Shown one piece after another: positions 27,115 through 35,457 of a stretch of 64,000 nucleotides of DNA (the stretch's first letter is position 1; the number at the start of each line of letters is the position of its first letter). Under the pieces are notes generated by a model that saw only the letters and a list, made by a program, of their open reading frames with translations, had not been told where the DNA came from and searched no databases. This stretch comes from Aeromonas sp. FDAARGOS 1405. Lineage in GTDB: Bacteria > Pseudomonadota > Gammaproteobacteria > Enterobacterales > Aeromonadaceae. The DNA lies in assembly GCF_019048265.1 (NCBI RefSeq), contig NZ_CP077311.1:656001-720000 (forward strand). Reading direction: 5' to 3'. A program made the position numbers and the translations under genes.

Positions 27115-28005
27115 CTAGAGCGGCATACTCTGGCGTGTCTCCATCATCAGCCACTGGCGCAACCGGCTGATGGCGGGCTCATGGGCCCGCGAGCGCTTGC
27201 AGGTGAAATAGAAGGCATCCCCCGTCTCCAGCTGGTGTACCGGCAAAGCCACCAGCTGGGGATCATCGGGCCGCAACATGTAGTCATTCACGAACGCCAC
27301 CCCCTGATCCCAGGCCGCCGCCTCCATCGCCAACAGCACATGGCTGAAGTGGTGCATCCGTGCCTCGTCCGGAATAACCAGCCCGCCGGCCTTGGCCCAG
27401 CGCTGCCAATCCTCCCCCCGCGCCTTGTAGATGGACTGCACCGACAGCAGCGGCAACTGCCAGATGGCCTCAGGCCACTCCCCGCTGATCTGCTGCAACA
27501 GGCGGCGACTACAGACCGGAAAGAGCCGCTCCTGATAGATAAGATCGTGGCAGTAGCCCCGTCCGTGGGGTGAGACTGTGATAAAGCAATCCGCCACCCT
27601 ATCAGATAGCTCAGGATCTTCCGCCACCATCTCCAGACTCAAGTCCAGCTCGGGGTAGAGCTGGCGCAATCCAGCCAACCGCGGGATCAGCCACTTAACC
27701 GCAAACGAGCTGTAGACCGCGAGGCGCAACCGCATCTCGCCGCCACCGCGCAGCTGTTCGCTGCTCTGGGCAATCTGGCTAAGCCCGGCAGCAATCCCTT
27801 CGAAGTAGCTCTCCCCCTGGGTTGTCAGCGAGAGCAACCGCCCCTGACGCAGCAGCAAGCGCTCACCCAGAAAATCCTCCAGCAGACGGATCTGGTGGCT
27901 GACCGCACTCTGGCTGACGTTCAGTTCCAGAGCGGCGCGGGAGAAGCTGAGCAGCCGGGCCACCACCTCGAAATATTGCACCGCACGCAGGGGAGGAAGC
28001 TTCAT
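27115..28005 (-). CDS. LysR-family regulator, GcvA-like
   Basis: 296-residue LysR-type regulator. The N-terminal wHTH (LPPLRAVQYFEVVARLLSFS, ALELNVSQSAVSHQIRLLEDFLGERL) and the effector domain with SSFAVKWLIPRLAGLRQLYPELDL are typical of the GcvA/AmpR-like subgroup. It is convergent with znuB (7 bp apart) and divergent from a DMT-family exporter 91 bp away, which is its most likely target. The inducer is unknown. Confidence 0.9.
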   Translation of the reverse strand: MKLPPLRAVQYFEVVARLLSFSRAALELNVSQSAVSHQIRLLEDFLGERLLLRQGRLLSLTTQGESYFEGIAAGLSQIAQSSEQLRGGGEMRLRLAVYSSFAVKWLIPRLAGLRQLYPELDLSLEMVAEDPELSDRVADCFITVSPHGRGYCHDLIYQERLFPVCSRRLLQQISGEWPEAIWQLPLLSVQSIYKARGEDWQRWAKAGGLVIPDEARMHHFSHVLLAMEAAAWDQGVAFVNDYMLRPDDPQLVALPVHQLETGDAFYFTCKRSRAHEPAISRLRQWLMMETRQSMPL

Positions 28006-28096
28006 TATCTAAATATCTCATGAATGGTCATTTTTTATCATTTTACTGGATATCAACCGGCACGCTACCCTCCCCTCATCTGAAGTGGGAGGTGGT

Positions 28097-28954
28097 ATGA
28101 ATGCAGTAGGGATCGGCATCCTTTATCTGGTGCTGGGCAATATGGTGGCGGTTTTTTCCGATGCGCTGGTCAAGGTACTGGAGCCGGATCAGCCCATCTT
28201 CCAGTTTGTCTTTTTCCGCCAGCTCTCGGCCGCCATTCTGCTGATGCCCTGGCTGCTCTGGTCATGGCGCCGCAATCCACCGGTGGCCATCAAGTGGCAC
28301 CTGCTGCGGGCCCATATCTGGGCGGTCGGCGTCTGTCTGATGGTAGTGGCCCTCACCCGCTTGCCGCTCGCCACTGCCAACGCCCTCTTCTATGCCGCGC
28401 CGCTGATGATGGTACCGCTGGCGGTGTGGATGGCGGGGGAAGCGATCTCGCGCCAGAAGGTGCTGACCGCAGTCATCGGATTTATCGGGGTACTGATCGT
28501 GCTGCGCCCGACCGAAGTGAACTGGGCCGCACTGGCGGCGCTCGGGGTAGCGCTGTCGATGGCGCTCAACAATCTGCTGATCAAGCGGATCCCGCTCAAG
28601 CAGCCCATCGCCCAGACCCTGTTTTTCACCAACGTGCTGAGCATGCCCTTCATTATGGCGCTGGCACTGTGGGAAGGGGGCGACTGGCAGTGGCAGATGT
28701 GGTGGCCCGCCTTCGGATCTTCGGCGCTGATCATGGTCTATGCGGGATTGTGCGTGGTGGCCTATCGCAAGGCGGAGGCTAGCAAGATCGCCTCGGCGGA
28801 GTACACCGGTCTGCTGATGGCGGTGGCCATCGGGGTATGGCTGTTTGACGAGCAGCCGGGTCTGCCGCTGCTGCTGGGCTGTATCTGTATCGTCCTGCCG
28901 CTTATCGCCATGGCGCGCAGCAAGCCAAAGCCGCTGGCCGAGCCAGCGGTCTAA
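28097..28954 (+). CDS. DMT-superfamily (EamA) transporter
   Basis: 285-residue membrane protein with two EamA repeats and about ten helices; the family exports metabolites such as amino acids. Repeat 1 begins GIGILYLVLGNMVAVFSDAL, and the link MVVALTRLPLATANALFYAAPLM is the usual EamA motif, repeated as AEYTGLLMAVAIGVWLFDEQ in the second half. The ATG at 28097 follows GGGAGGTGGT. The divergent LysR gene probably controls it. The substrate cannot be told from sequence. Confidence 0.88.
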   Translation: MNAVGIGILYLVLGNMVAVFSDALVKVLEPDQPIFQFVFFRQLSAAILLMPWLLWSWRRNPPVAIKWHLLRAHIWAVGVCLMVVALTRLPLATANALFYAAPLMMVPLAVWMAGEAISRQKVLTAVIGFIGVLIVLRPTEVNWAALAALGVALSMALNNLLIKRIPLKQPIAQTLFFTNVLSMPFIMALALWEGGDWQWQMWWPAFGSSALIMVYAGLCVVAYRKAEASKIASAEYTGLLMAVAIGVWLFDEQPGLPLLLGCICIVLPLIAMARSKPKPLAEPAV

Positions 28955-28957
28955 TAC

Positions 28958-29545
28958 TCAGGGTCGTTTCAGCAAAGGGGCGACCCTTTGCTGCAGATGA
29001 GGGATGACCTCCTGCTCGAACCAGGGATTCTTTTTGAGCCAGAGGGTGTTGCGCGGTGAAGGGTGAGGCAACGGCAGCCAGCCTGGGCCATAGTCAGCCC
29101 AGCTGCGCACCGTGTCGGTGAGCGATCCCTTGGCAGCTCCCCGCAGGTAATGGGCTTGTGCATACTGGCCGATCAGCAGGGTCAGTTCGATATTGGGCAA
29201 CAGCATCAATACCTTGTCGTGCCAGGTGGGCGCACATTCTGGGCGCGGCGGCAGATCGCCGGATTTTCCCCTGCCGGGATAACAGAGCCCCATCGGCATG
29301 ATGGCGATGCGGGATTCGTCGTAAAAGGTGGCCTTATCGACCCCGAGCCACTGACGCAGCCTGTCACCGGAGGGGTCATCCCACGGGATACCGCTGGCAT
29401 GCACCCGGGTGCCGGGCGCCTGACCGATGATCAGCAAGCGGGCACTCTCGGCCCCGCGGATCACCGGACGAGGCCCCAGCGGCAGATGAGCCTCACACAG
29501 ACGGCAGGCCCTGATTTGCTCAAACAACTTATCGATTCGCTGCAT
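28958..29545 (-). CDS. Uracil-DNA glycosylase family protein
   Basis: 195-residue protein of the UDG-like fold. It has an N-terminal CRLCEAHLPLGPRPVIRG block, the active-site region LLIIGQAPGTRVHASGIPWDDPSGDRLRQW, and a C-terminal loop LPHPSPRNTLWLKKNPW. GQAPG and HPSPRN are the two motifs of the family; the four cysteines of Fe-S type 4/5 enzymes are not all present, so it is the short proteobacterial group whose activity is poorly tested. The start is ATG at 29543-29545; an upstream in-frame extension is not conserved-looking. It converges on the DMT gene with 3 bp between the stops. Confidence 0.83.
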   Translation of the reverse strand: MQRIDKLFEQIRACRLCEAHLPLGPRPVIRGAESARLLIIGQAPGTRVHASGIPWDDPSGDRLRQWLGVDKATFYDESRIAIMPMGLCYPGRGKSGDLPPRPECAPTWHDKVLMLLPNIELTLLIGQYAQAHYLRGAAKGSLTDTVRSWADYGPGWLPLPHPSPRNTLWLKKNPWFEQEVIPHLQQRVAPLLKRP

Positions 29546-29644
29546 GACGTTGATAGTACCAGCATTTCCCTGTTTTCCCTCTTGTGGAAACAGGGCGCGC
29601 CCCATACTATCGCCATGAGTGTTTAATTTAATAAACGGACAATA

Positions 29645-30535
29645 ATGAAAAACTGGCTAGGTACCGGCACCGCGACCCTCTCCTTCATCCTGTGGGGGAT
29701 GCTGCCGCTCTATTATCAATTCATGCCTGAGGTCAACATGTGGGAGCTGATCTCCCACCGGGTGCTCTGGTCTGTGGTGCTGCTGGGTGCCCTGTTTTTG
29801 CTGCTTGGCCACAAGGTGCCCTGGGCACAACTGCGCAGCGAGCCGCGCCAGCTCGGCCTCATTCTGCTGGCGGGCCCCGTGATGTCCATCAGCTGGTGCA
29901 TGTTCACCTGGTGCCTCACTACCGGGCAAGTGCTGACCACCAGCCTCGCCTTCTTTATGACCCCGCTGTTCAATATCGTATTCGCCGTCATCTTCCTCAA
30001 AGAGCGACTCACCCCGCAAAAGCATCTGGCGGTCGCCCTGGCACTAGCGGGGCTCGCCTACATGCTCTTCTGCTACGGCCAACTCCCCTGGTTCTCCCTC
30101 ATCATGGGGGCCAACTTCGCCTGCTATGGCCTTATCAAGAAGAAGATCCACTACGACACCGGCACCAGCCTCTATCTGGAAGCCATGGTGCAACTGCCCG
30201 TCGCGCTGATCATCATCGGCACACTGGCGTGGCACGGGGAAGGGGCATTCGTGAACGGGGATTTGGCCGACAAGCTGCTGCTGATGGGCAGTGCGCCCGC
30301 TACTCTGCTGCCGGTGGGGCTCTTCTGCTATGCGGTGGCGAGAACCCGGATGAGCACGGTGGGGCTGCTGCAATATATCGAGCCCAGCCTCGCCTTCCTG
30401 CTTGCCATCTACTGGTTTGGTGAGGCGCCGGACCCCATCAAGGCGGTCGGTTTCGCCTTTGTCTGGGCAGGTCTGCTGGTGAGCCTGTTGCCGCTGCACC
30501 GACTCAAGCGCCGCCCTCAGGGCTTACCGCGATAG
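29645..30535 (+). CDS. rarD: RarD-type EamA transporter
   Basis: 296-residue ten-helix membrane protein of the RarD group. It starts WLGTGTATLSFILWGMLPLYYQF and includes the WELISHRVLWSV motif of RarD and a second repeat ending in EPSLAFLLAIYWFGEAPDPIKAVGFAFVWAGL. RarD proteins are annotated as chloramphenicol-sensitivity permeases, but the physiological substrate is unclear. Its 3' end overlaps the convergent binding-protein gene by 19 bp. Confidence 0.92.
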   Translation: MKNWLGTGTATLSFILWGMLPLYYQFMPEVNMWELISHRVLWSVVLLGALFLLLGHKVPWAQLRSEPRQLGLILLAGPVMSISWCMFTWCLTTGQVLTTSLAFFMTPLFNIVFAVIFLKERLTPQKHLAVALALAGLAYMLFCYGQLPWFSLIMGANFACYGLIKKKIHYDTGTSLYLEAMVQLPVALIIIGTLAWHGEGAFVNGDLADKLLLMGSAPATLLPVGLFCYAVARTRMSTVGLLQYIEPSLAFLLAIYWFGEAPDPIKAVGFAFVWAGLLVSLLPLHRLKRRPQGLPR

Positions 30536-31251
30536 GACTCCAGCACCTTGTGCCAGCGGGGATCCTTGTCCATCTGCTCGGCGATGTCGTTAAGGGTGGC
30601 ATGCAGCTCGGGACGGGATTTGGGCAGCAGGATATGGCGGGTATAGCTGGATTGGGGGAAGGGCGAGATAAACAGCTTACCCTGATAGTGGTTTGAGTCG
30701 ATGAAAAAGCCCAGCGCGGAGCCAGGCACCATGGTCACATCGATGCGGCCGCGCACCAGCAGCTCAAGATTGGTCTTCACCTTCTTGGCATCGTGACGCT
30801 CCAGCTCTCCCCTTGCTGCCGCATCGTCGATCCCCTGATAGCGGTAGCCCTCCACCCCGCCGAACACCAATCCCTTGAGGGAGTCGGGTCCGCGATAGGT
30901 GATCGGCTTGTCGATGTTCGAGATTAGCTCGTTGGTGTCGCGCATCACCGGAAAGGTCCAGAGATAACGCTCGCGATGGGGATCCCCTACCCAGGCGGGA
31001 TTGACCCAGACCACCAGACCGTCAAAGTCGGGATCCGCCATCTCCAGCGCCAGCCGGGCGCGATTAACCAGCCAGAGCTCGATTCTGGGTTCCCCCCCCA
31101 ACTTTTCATTGAGATACTTGACCAGCTCGCGGCTCAGTCCGGCATCCACTCCGGTATTGAAGGGCGGATGCTGATGGTAATCGTAGAGACGGATCGTCTC
31201 CCCCAGAGCCGGAACCGACAACAGTAACCACAACCAGAACCAGACTCTCAT
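30517..31251 (-). CDS. Periplasmic solute-binding protein (SBP family 3-like)
   Basis: 244-residue secreted protein. ATG 31249-31251 follows a perfect GGAGGTG and gives the signal peptide MRVWFWLWLLLSVPALG; the longer in-frame extension upstream is ignored. The body is an SBP_bac_3-like fold: IRLYDYHQHPPFNTGVDAGLSRELVKYLNEKL at the start, then FDGLVVWVNPAW and LELLVRGRIDVTMVPGSALGF. No permease or ATPase is nearby, so it may be an orphan sensor or feed a remote transporter. The ligand is unknown. It is divergent from a small GIY-YIG gene, 45 bp apart. Confidence 0.82.
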   Translation of the reverse strand: MRVWFWLWLLLSVPALGETIRLYDYHQHPPFNTGVDAGLSRELVKYLNEKLGGEPRIELWLVNRARLALEMADPDFDGLVVWVNPAWVGDPHRERYLWTFPVMRDTNELISNIDKPITYRGPDSLKGLVFGGVEGYRYQGIDDAAARGELERHDAKKVKTNLELLVRGRIDVTMVPGSALGFFIDSNHYQGKLFISPFPQSSYTRHILLPKSRPELHATLNDIAEQMDKDPRWHKVLESYRGKP

Positions 31252-31296
31252 CGCACCTCCTTGCACTGCTTTTGAGTTTGGCACAGAGAAGTACAA

Positions 31297-31641
31297 ATGA
31301 TAAAACCTCCTGACGGGATATCCCCGCACGCCTCTCCCCCCTCTTCTCGCTGGTTTATCTATATGGTGCGCACCGCCACCGGCCTGCTCTATACCGGGGT
31401 CAGCACGGATCCTCAACGTCGTCTGCGTCAGCACCAGAGCGGCAAGGGGGCTCGCGCCCTGCGCGGCAAGGGCCCCTTGACGCTGGCTTGGCAGCAGGAG
31501 GTCGGCGAGAAGGGGGCAGCCCTGCGCCTCGAATATCGCCTCAAGCAGCAGCCAAAATCCTTCAAGGAGCAGCTGATCCACAGCCCGGCACTCTGGCAGA
31601 GCTGGAGCCCGCAGTGGTTACCCGAAACGACCCGACCTTAA
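31297..31641 (+). CDS. yhbQ: GIY-YIG endonuclease-fold protein, YhbQ-like
   Basis: 114-residue single-domain GIY-YIG protein. The catalytic motifs are [18 protein letters not shown] (GIY...YIG variant, residues 19-36) with Arg in [20 protein letters not shown] and the Glu in RLEYRLKQ. Proteins of this UPF0213/YhbQ group are linked to DNA-damage and translation contexts in E. coli, but the role is unsettled. The ATG at 31297 has a weak GAGAAG ribosome-binding site. Confidence 0.88.
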   Translation: MIKPPDGISPHASPPSSRWFIYMVRTATGLLYTGVSTDPQRRLRQHQSGKGARALRGKGPLTLAWQQEVGEKGAALRLEYRLKQQPKSFKEQLIHSPALWQSWSPQWLPETTRP

Positions 31642-31652
31642 GGGTTACAGCT

Positions 31653-31678
31653 AAAAAAAGGCCACTCGATGAGTGGCC
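31653..31678 (-). terminator. Terminator of the psp operon
   Basis: On the minus strand GGCCACTC-loop-GAGTGGCC is followed by a run of seven T residues, 43 bp after pspG. Confidence 0.85.
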
Positions 31679-31720
31679 GAAAAGGGGAAATCAGGGAGCA
31701 TTTCATAACTTGTTGCACAA

Positions 31721-31939
31721 CTACAGATAGGTATTGTTGCGCTGACGACGGTGGCTGATGAGCCAACAGACTGCCAGCGCGACCAGCAGCCAGGGGGCCA
31801 ACTTGACGATCAGGGCAAGCATGCCGCTCAGCAGCCCCAGTAGTACAAACACGCCGCTGACCAGCAGCATGGCCACCAGGGTAAAGCCGGTCAGCGCCAT
31901 GACCAGCAACACTCCCAGCAAGATGAAAAATTCCAGCAT
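31721..31939 (-). CDS. pspG: Phage shock protein G
   Basis: 72-residue membrane protein with two to three hydrophobic segments (MLEFFILLGVLLVMALTGFT; SGMLALIVKLAPWLLVALAVCWL). The block GMLALxxKLxPWLLxAxAVxW is the PspG signature. In E. coli pspG stands apart with its own sigma-54 promoter; here it lies in the pspA-pspC operon, 45 bp after pspC. Confidence 0.88.
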   Translation of the reverse strand: MLEFFILLGVLLVMALTGFTLVAMLLVSGVFVLLGLLSGMLALIVKLAPWLLVALAVCWLISHRRQRNNTYL

Positions 31940-31984
31940 AACTTGCTCCTTACGGGCTCTCTGTGCCGCGGGGCTGCCTTGCGG

Positions 31985-32191
31985 TCAATCCAGCCAGCGT
32001 TTCAATTCATAACGGGGCGGCATCACCAGCACCGCCAGCAGATAGGCAGCCAGTGCCAGCGGTGGCACCAGGATCAGGGCGAGCAGGGCTACCACTCGCA
32101 CCGTCACTCTGGAGATCCCCAGCCGTTGGGCAATGCCGGCGCAAACGCCAGTCAGCTTGCGATGGACAAGATCCTTGGGCCAGGGAGTCAT
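31985..32191 (-). CDS. pspC: Short PspC-domain protein
   Basis: 68 residues, about half of E. coli PspC. The PspC domain is intact: RKLTGVCAGIAQRLGISRVTVRVVALLALI, followed by one more hydrophobic stretch and a charged end (RYELKRWLD). The C-terminal periplasmic and leucine-zipper-like part of enteric PspC is absent, and so is pspB. The ATG lies 2 bp after the pspA stop. In enteric bacteria PspB and PspC sense membrane stress and release PspA from PspF; with PspB missing the signalling must differ. Confidence 0.88.
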   Translation of the reverse strand: MTPWPKDLVHRKLTGVCAGIAQRLGISRVTVRVVALLALILVPPLALAAYLLAVLVMPPRYELKRWLD

Positions 32192-32193
32192 GG

Positions 32194-32856
32194 TTATACC
32201 TCCACCTTCTGCCCCTTGAGACGGGCCAGCTCGCGCTCTATCTCGTCATTGAGCTCCAGCTCGCGGAACTGGGCCTCCAGCGAGGGATTCTGCCCCAAAA
32301 TGGCCGCCTCCAGCTGGGCTTCCAGCTGATCGACCCGGCCTTGAAAACCGTCAAAACGCGCCATCAGCTCATGCATGCGCTGGTTGTCCACCTGGGCGCG
32401 GGCACGAATGCGGCTGTGGGCTGTCTGCTCGCGCAGGGTCAGCAGTTTCTGCTTCTCCCGCGCCTCGGTCAGCTTGGCTGCCAGTCGCTCGCTGTCGGCG
32501 GTAAGCTGGGCCAGCACCTCGGCCACCCGGGCCTTGTCCTGTTCCAGCTGTTCACATTTCCTGGCCTCCGCCAGCTTCTCGGTGAGGGCGGCACGGGCCA
32601 GATCCTCACGGCCTTTCTGGATGGCGAGCTCGGCCTTGGCCGACCACTCCAGGATCTGCGCCTGCAACCCCTGCTGGTGACGCTCCAGCTGTTTCTGTTC
32701 AGCAATCACGCGGGCGGCCTGGGTACGCATCTCGACCTGCACCTGCTCCATCTCTTCGATCATCAGGCGCAGCATCTTCTCCGGCTCTTCACTCTTGTCG
32801 AGCAGGCTGTGCAGGTTGGCATTTATCACGTCGGTCAGGCGGCTGAATACGCTCAT
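32194..32856 (-). CDS. pspA: Phage shock protein A
   Basis: 220-residue ESCRT-III-like coiled-coil protein that binds stressed inner membrane and inhibits the activator PspF. It starts MSVFSRLTDVINANLHSLLDKSEEPEKMLR, the membrane-inserting helix 1 and conserved EDPxKxIR-like block, followed by continuous coiled coil (about 25-215). The ATG at 32854-32856 follows AAGGAG; a longer in-frame extension upstream covers the promoter and is false. It is transcribed from a sigma-54 promoter 46 bp upstream. Confidence 0.95.
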   Translation of the reverse strand: MSVFSRLTDVINANLHSLLDKSEEPEKMLRLMIEEMEQVQVEMRTQAARVIAEQKQLERHQQGLQAQILEWSAKAELAIQKGREDLARAALTEKLAEARKCEQLEQDKARVAEVLAQLTADSERLAAKLTEAREKQKLLTLREQTAHSRIRARAQVDNQRMHELMARFDGFQGRVDQLEAQLEAAILGQNPSLEAQFRELELNDEIERELARLKGQKVEV

Positions 32857-32901
32857 GGTCTGGCTCCTTGTTGATGGGATTGCTATCTCTTCCCATTGCA
32901 T

Positions 32902-32917
32902 TACAAGAGCCGTGCCA
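32902..32917 (-). promoter_or_regulatory. Sigma-54 promoter of the psp operon
   Basis: On the minus strand TGGCACGGCTCTTGTA matches the -24/-12 consensus TGGCACRN4TTGCW except for one base (TTGT for TTGC). It lies 46 bp upstream of pspA. PspF, the expected activator, is not encoded next to it here. Confidence 0.87.
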
Positions 32918-33017
32918 AGAAAGATTATTGTTGTTTTACATATAGATGGGAATTTACCGAGGAAATTCAAGAAGGGTTTATTGGTGAAAATAGCCAACCA
33001 GGTGGTGATTTTTACCA

Positions 33018-33043
33018 ATAAAAAAGGGAGCCTGAGGCTCCCT
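33018..33043 (-). terminator. Terminator of plsC
   Basis: On the minus strand AGGGAGCC-TCA-GGCTCCCT is followed by TTTTTT, 25 bp after the plsC stop. Confidence 0.88.
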
Positions 33044-33067
33044 TGTCGATTCATCTGCGATATCTAG

Positions 33068-33796
33068 TCAAGCTGCGTGGCTGTGGCCCAGCTTGCTGTC
33101 CAATTCGGCCAGCTTGGCCTCCATCCGGGCGCGGCAGGTGTCGGAGAGATCGCGAATGCCGCTGGCACCGTGCTCCTTGCTGCAGACAGGGGCCATCACT
33201 TCCACCAGCACTTCGCCGTTATCCCAGCGATTGAGGTCGACCTGACCGAAGTAACTGGAGCAGACGATGGGCACCACGGGCACTTCAGCCTGTACCGCAG
33301 TGTGGAAAGCGCCCGCCTTGAACGGCAGCAGGCCACGTCCCTGGGAGCGGGTCCCTTCCGGGAACATCCAGATGGAGGTGCCGCGGTTCTTGATGCGATC
33401 AACTACCTGACCTATGGTGCCGATGGCACGGGAGCGGTTGGAGCGGTCGATCAGCACGTTGCCGGAGAGCCAGAAGATAAGGCCGAACAGCGGCAGCCAG
33501 AGCAGGCTCTTTTTGCCCACGGCCACCACACCGGGCTGCACCGCACCGGTCACGGTGAAGATGTCGAAGTTGCTCTGGTGGTTGCAGACGTAGACCGCCG
33601 GGCCGACCGATTTGACCTCGTCGGCCACCGTCACCTTGACTCGCAGTCCGATCAGCGGGCAGACCGCGTGATACATGCGGGCGAAAACATAGACGTTGTT
33701 GGGATGGCGCGGACGAACCAGACAGAGCAGCAGGCCGAACAGGAACCAGAAAATGAGCAGCAGACCAAGCAGCAGCACACGGGCAATTTTGAGCAT
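33068..33796 (-). CDS. plsC: 1-acyl-sn-glycerol-3-phosphate acyltransferase
   Basis: Inner-membrane enzyme that makes phosphatidic acid from lysophosphatidic acid. 242 residues with an N-terminal hydrophobic helix (about 5-30), the NHx4D motif as NHQSNFD (near 72), the substrate motif FPEGTRSQGRG (near 150) and VPVVPIV. Length and motifs are standard. Single gene with its own terminator. Confidence 0.95.
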   Translation of the reverse strand: MLKIARVLLLGLLLIFWFLFGLLLCLVRPRHPNNVYVFARMYHAVCPLIGLRVKVTVADEVKSVGPAVYVCNHQSNFDIFTVTGAVQPGVVAVGKKSLLWLPLFGLIFWLSGNVLIDRSNRSRAIGTIGQVVDRIKNRGTSIWMFPEGTRSQGRGLLPFKAGAFHTAVQAEVPVVPIVCSSYFGQVDLNRWDNGEVLVEVMAPVCSKEHGASGIRDLSDTCRARMEAKLAELDSKLGHSHAA

Positions 33797-33981
33797 CGAA
33801 CACCTCGAGTTTTAACTCGGCGCAGTATACTGATCCCCCTTTTAGCGAACAAGCGTTCGCCAAACAGAACCGACCACCCTCCCCGTCGCGCCACCCACAG
33901 TACTGCTCATCAATACGCCGCCGACTTGCCCCACCCGCCATTGGTCGTTAGGATGGCCCCATCTTGATGGACGGGGCGAAC

Positions 33982-34359
33982 ATGATTTTGCAACAACGGG
34001 TAGCGAAACATCTCCTGCTGCTGGTCTGCCTGCTGCTGCTCAATTGTGCGGCCCAGCCGCTGGCCCGGCTTGCCCTGCTTGATCAGGCGCTCAGCTGTCA
34101 GGCGCTACCCGTTCAGAACTCGACAACGGATCTGGGGGATGCCAAACCGGCCAGCCCGCAGCCAGGCAGTTGCCAGCTCAACGGCAAGTGGCTGAGCGCC
34201 GCCCCCCTGCTCTGCATCGAACAGCTCTTCTTTGCCGTGGCGGTGCTGATCGCCCTGCTGGCCCCCCTTTGGCGCTACACACCGCCACTGCCCCCACCCA
34301 TAGTCATCTCGCCACCCGAACGGCGTCTGCACCTCACCCTCTGCATCTGGCGGGAATGA
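33982..34359 (+). CDS. Small unknown membrane protein upstream of scsC-like gene
   Basis: About 125 residues; not recognised with certainty. ATG 33982 is taken as the start; an ATG five codons earlier is possible. It has an N-terminal hydrophobic segment (HLLLLVCLLLLNCAAQPLA), a short loop with two cysteines (LSCQAL, PGSCQL), a second hydrophobic helix (LFFAVAVLIALLAPLW) and a proline-rich tail ending RRLHLTLCIWRE. The shape resembles small two-helix proteins found near copper or thiol-stress genes; the ScsC-like gene 218 bp downstream makes that plausible but unproven. Confidence 0.6.
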   Translation: MILQQRVAKHLLLLVCLLLLNCAAQPLARLALLDQALSCQALPVQNSTTDLGDAKPASPQPGSCQLNGKWLSAAPLLCIEQLFFAVAVLIALLAPLWRYTPPLPPPIVISPPERRLHLTLCIWRE

Positions 34360-34577
34360 TTCCGGCTCTTTGCCATTGGTCATGACTCATGTTTGCGAGA
34401 CCATCGCCGCCTTCTTGCACCAACGGGGCACGACTGCGGAGTACTGAAAACAGATTTACGGCATGGCGTTGTTGCAGGGGAATACCTTGCTGCCCCGACG
34501 CAACCACGACGACTGCCGACTAGCTTGCACAAGGCTGGCCACTTCAGGCTGGCACTACCCGATTTTAAGGAGTATCC

Positions 34578-35321
34578 ATGAAACCGACTCTGAGCGCCCT
34601 GCCCCTGCTGGCCTCTCTCTGCGCAACCCTGCTGGCTCCGACCCTGCACGCGGCCCCCTTCACCCCTGAACAGGAAGCACGCATCAAGGAGCTGATCCGC
34701 GAGACTCTGATCGCCAACCCCAAGATCCTCGACGAGGCGGCCGAGTCCTGGGAGAAGCAGAATGCCGCAGCCCAGGAGGCCCAGCTTGGCAACTTCATCA
34801 AGGGCAACAAGGATGTGCTGTTCAACAGCGCAACCAGCCCGCGCCTGGGTGCCAAAAACCCCAAGCTGACGCTGGTGCTGTTTACCGACTACAACTGCCC
34901 CTACTGCAAGCAGTTCGATCCCCAGCTGACCAGGCTGCTCAAGGCCTATCCGAATGATCTGGGGCTGGTGATCAAATTGCTGCCGTTCAAGGGGCAGAGC
35001 TCCGCCAAGGCAGCCCAGTACAGCCTGACCCTGTGGCAACAGGATCCCGCCCGCTTCTTCGCCCTGCACGACAAGCTGATGAGCAAGCAGGGGATGCTGA
35101 CCGAGGCGGACATCAACAAGGCGCTGGCGGCCACCGGCAATGTGGCACTCAAACCGGAGGGTAAAGCCACCGAGGAGCTGCGCAACAGCCTGCGCATTGG
35201 TACCCTGCTGGGTGTACAGGGCACACCGGCGACCCTGATCGGCAACCAGCTGGTGTCGGGCGCCATCCCCTATGAGGAGCTGGAGCAGCTGGTGAAGGCA
35301 GAGCTGGCCAGGCAGAGCTAA
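34578..35321 (+). CDS. DsbA-family periplasmic thiol oxidoreductase, ScsC-like
   Basis: 247 residues: signal peptide (ending TLHA|APF), an N-terminal helical segment (PEQEARIKELIRETLIANP, about 28-75) typical of the oligomerising arm of ScsC/Com1/BdbD proteins, and a DsbA-type thioredoxin domain with active site CPYC (YNCPYCKQFDP, near 113-116) and the cis-Pro loop VQGTPATLIG. ScsC-type proteins isomerise disulfides and bind copper. No ScsB partner is in the window. AAGGAG precedes the ATG. A terminator follows. Confidence 0.87.
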   Translation: MKPTLSALPLLASLCATLLAPTLHAAPFTPEQEARIKELIRETLIANPKILDEAAESWEKQNAAAQEAQLGNFIKGNKDVLFNSATSPRLGAKNPKLTLVLFTDYNCPYCKQFDPQLTRLLKAYPNDLGLVIKLLPFKGQSSAKAAQYSLTLWQQDPARFFALHDKLMSKQGMLTEADINKALAATGNVALKPEGKATEELRNSLRIGTLLGVQGTPATLIGNQLVSGAIPYEELEQLVKAELARQS

Positions 35322-35398
35322 GGTCGGGGTCGCCCGCAGGGGCAGGAAGCGCTCGCACTGCGGCAATGGTGAGCCCTCAGGTCACCCCGTCTCCATGC

Positions 35399-35431
35399 AA
35401 AGAGCCCGGTATCACTACCGGGCTCTTTTTT
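35399..35431. terminator. Bidirectional terminator, scsC-like / EF-hand gene
   Basis: AAAGAGCCCGGTA-TCAC-TACCGGGCTCTTTTTT, between two convergent genes. Confidence 0.9.
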
Positions 35432-35457
35432 CAGGAAGGAAAGGTGACAAACCAGCT

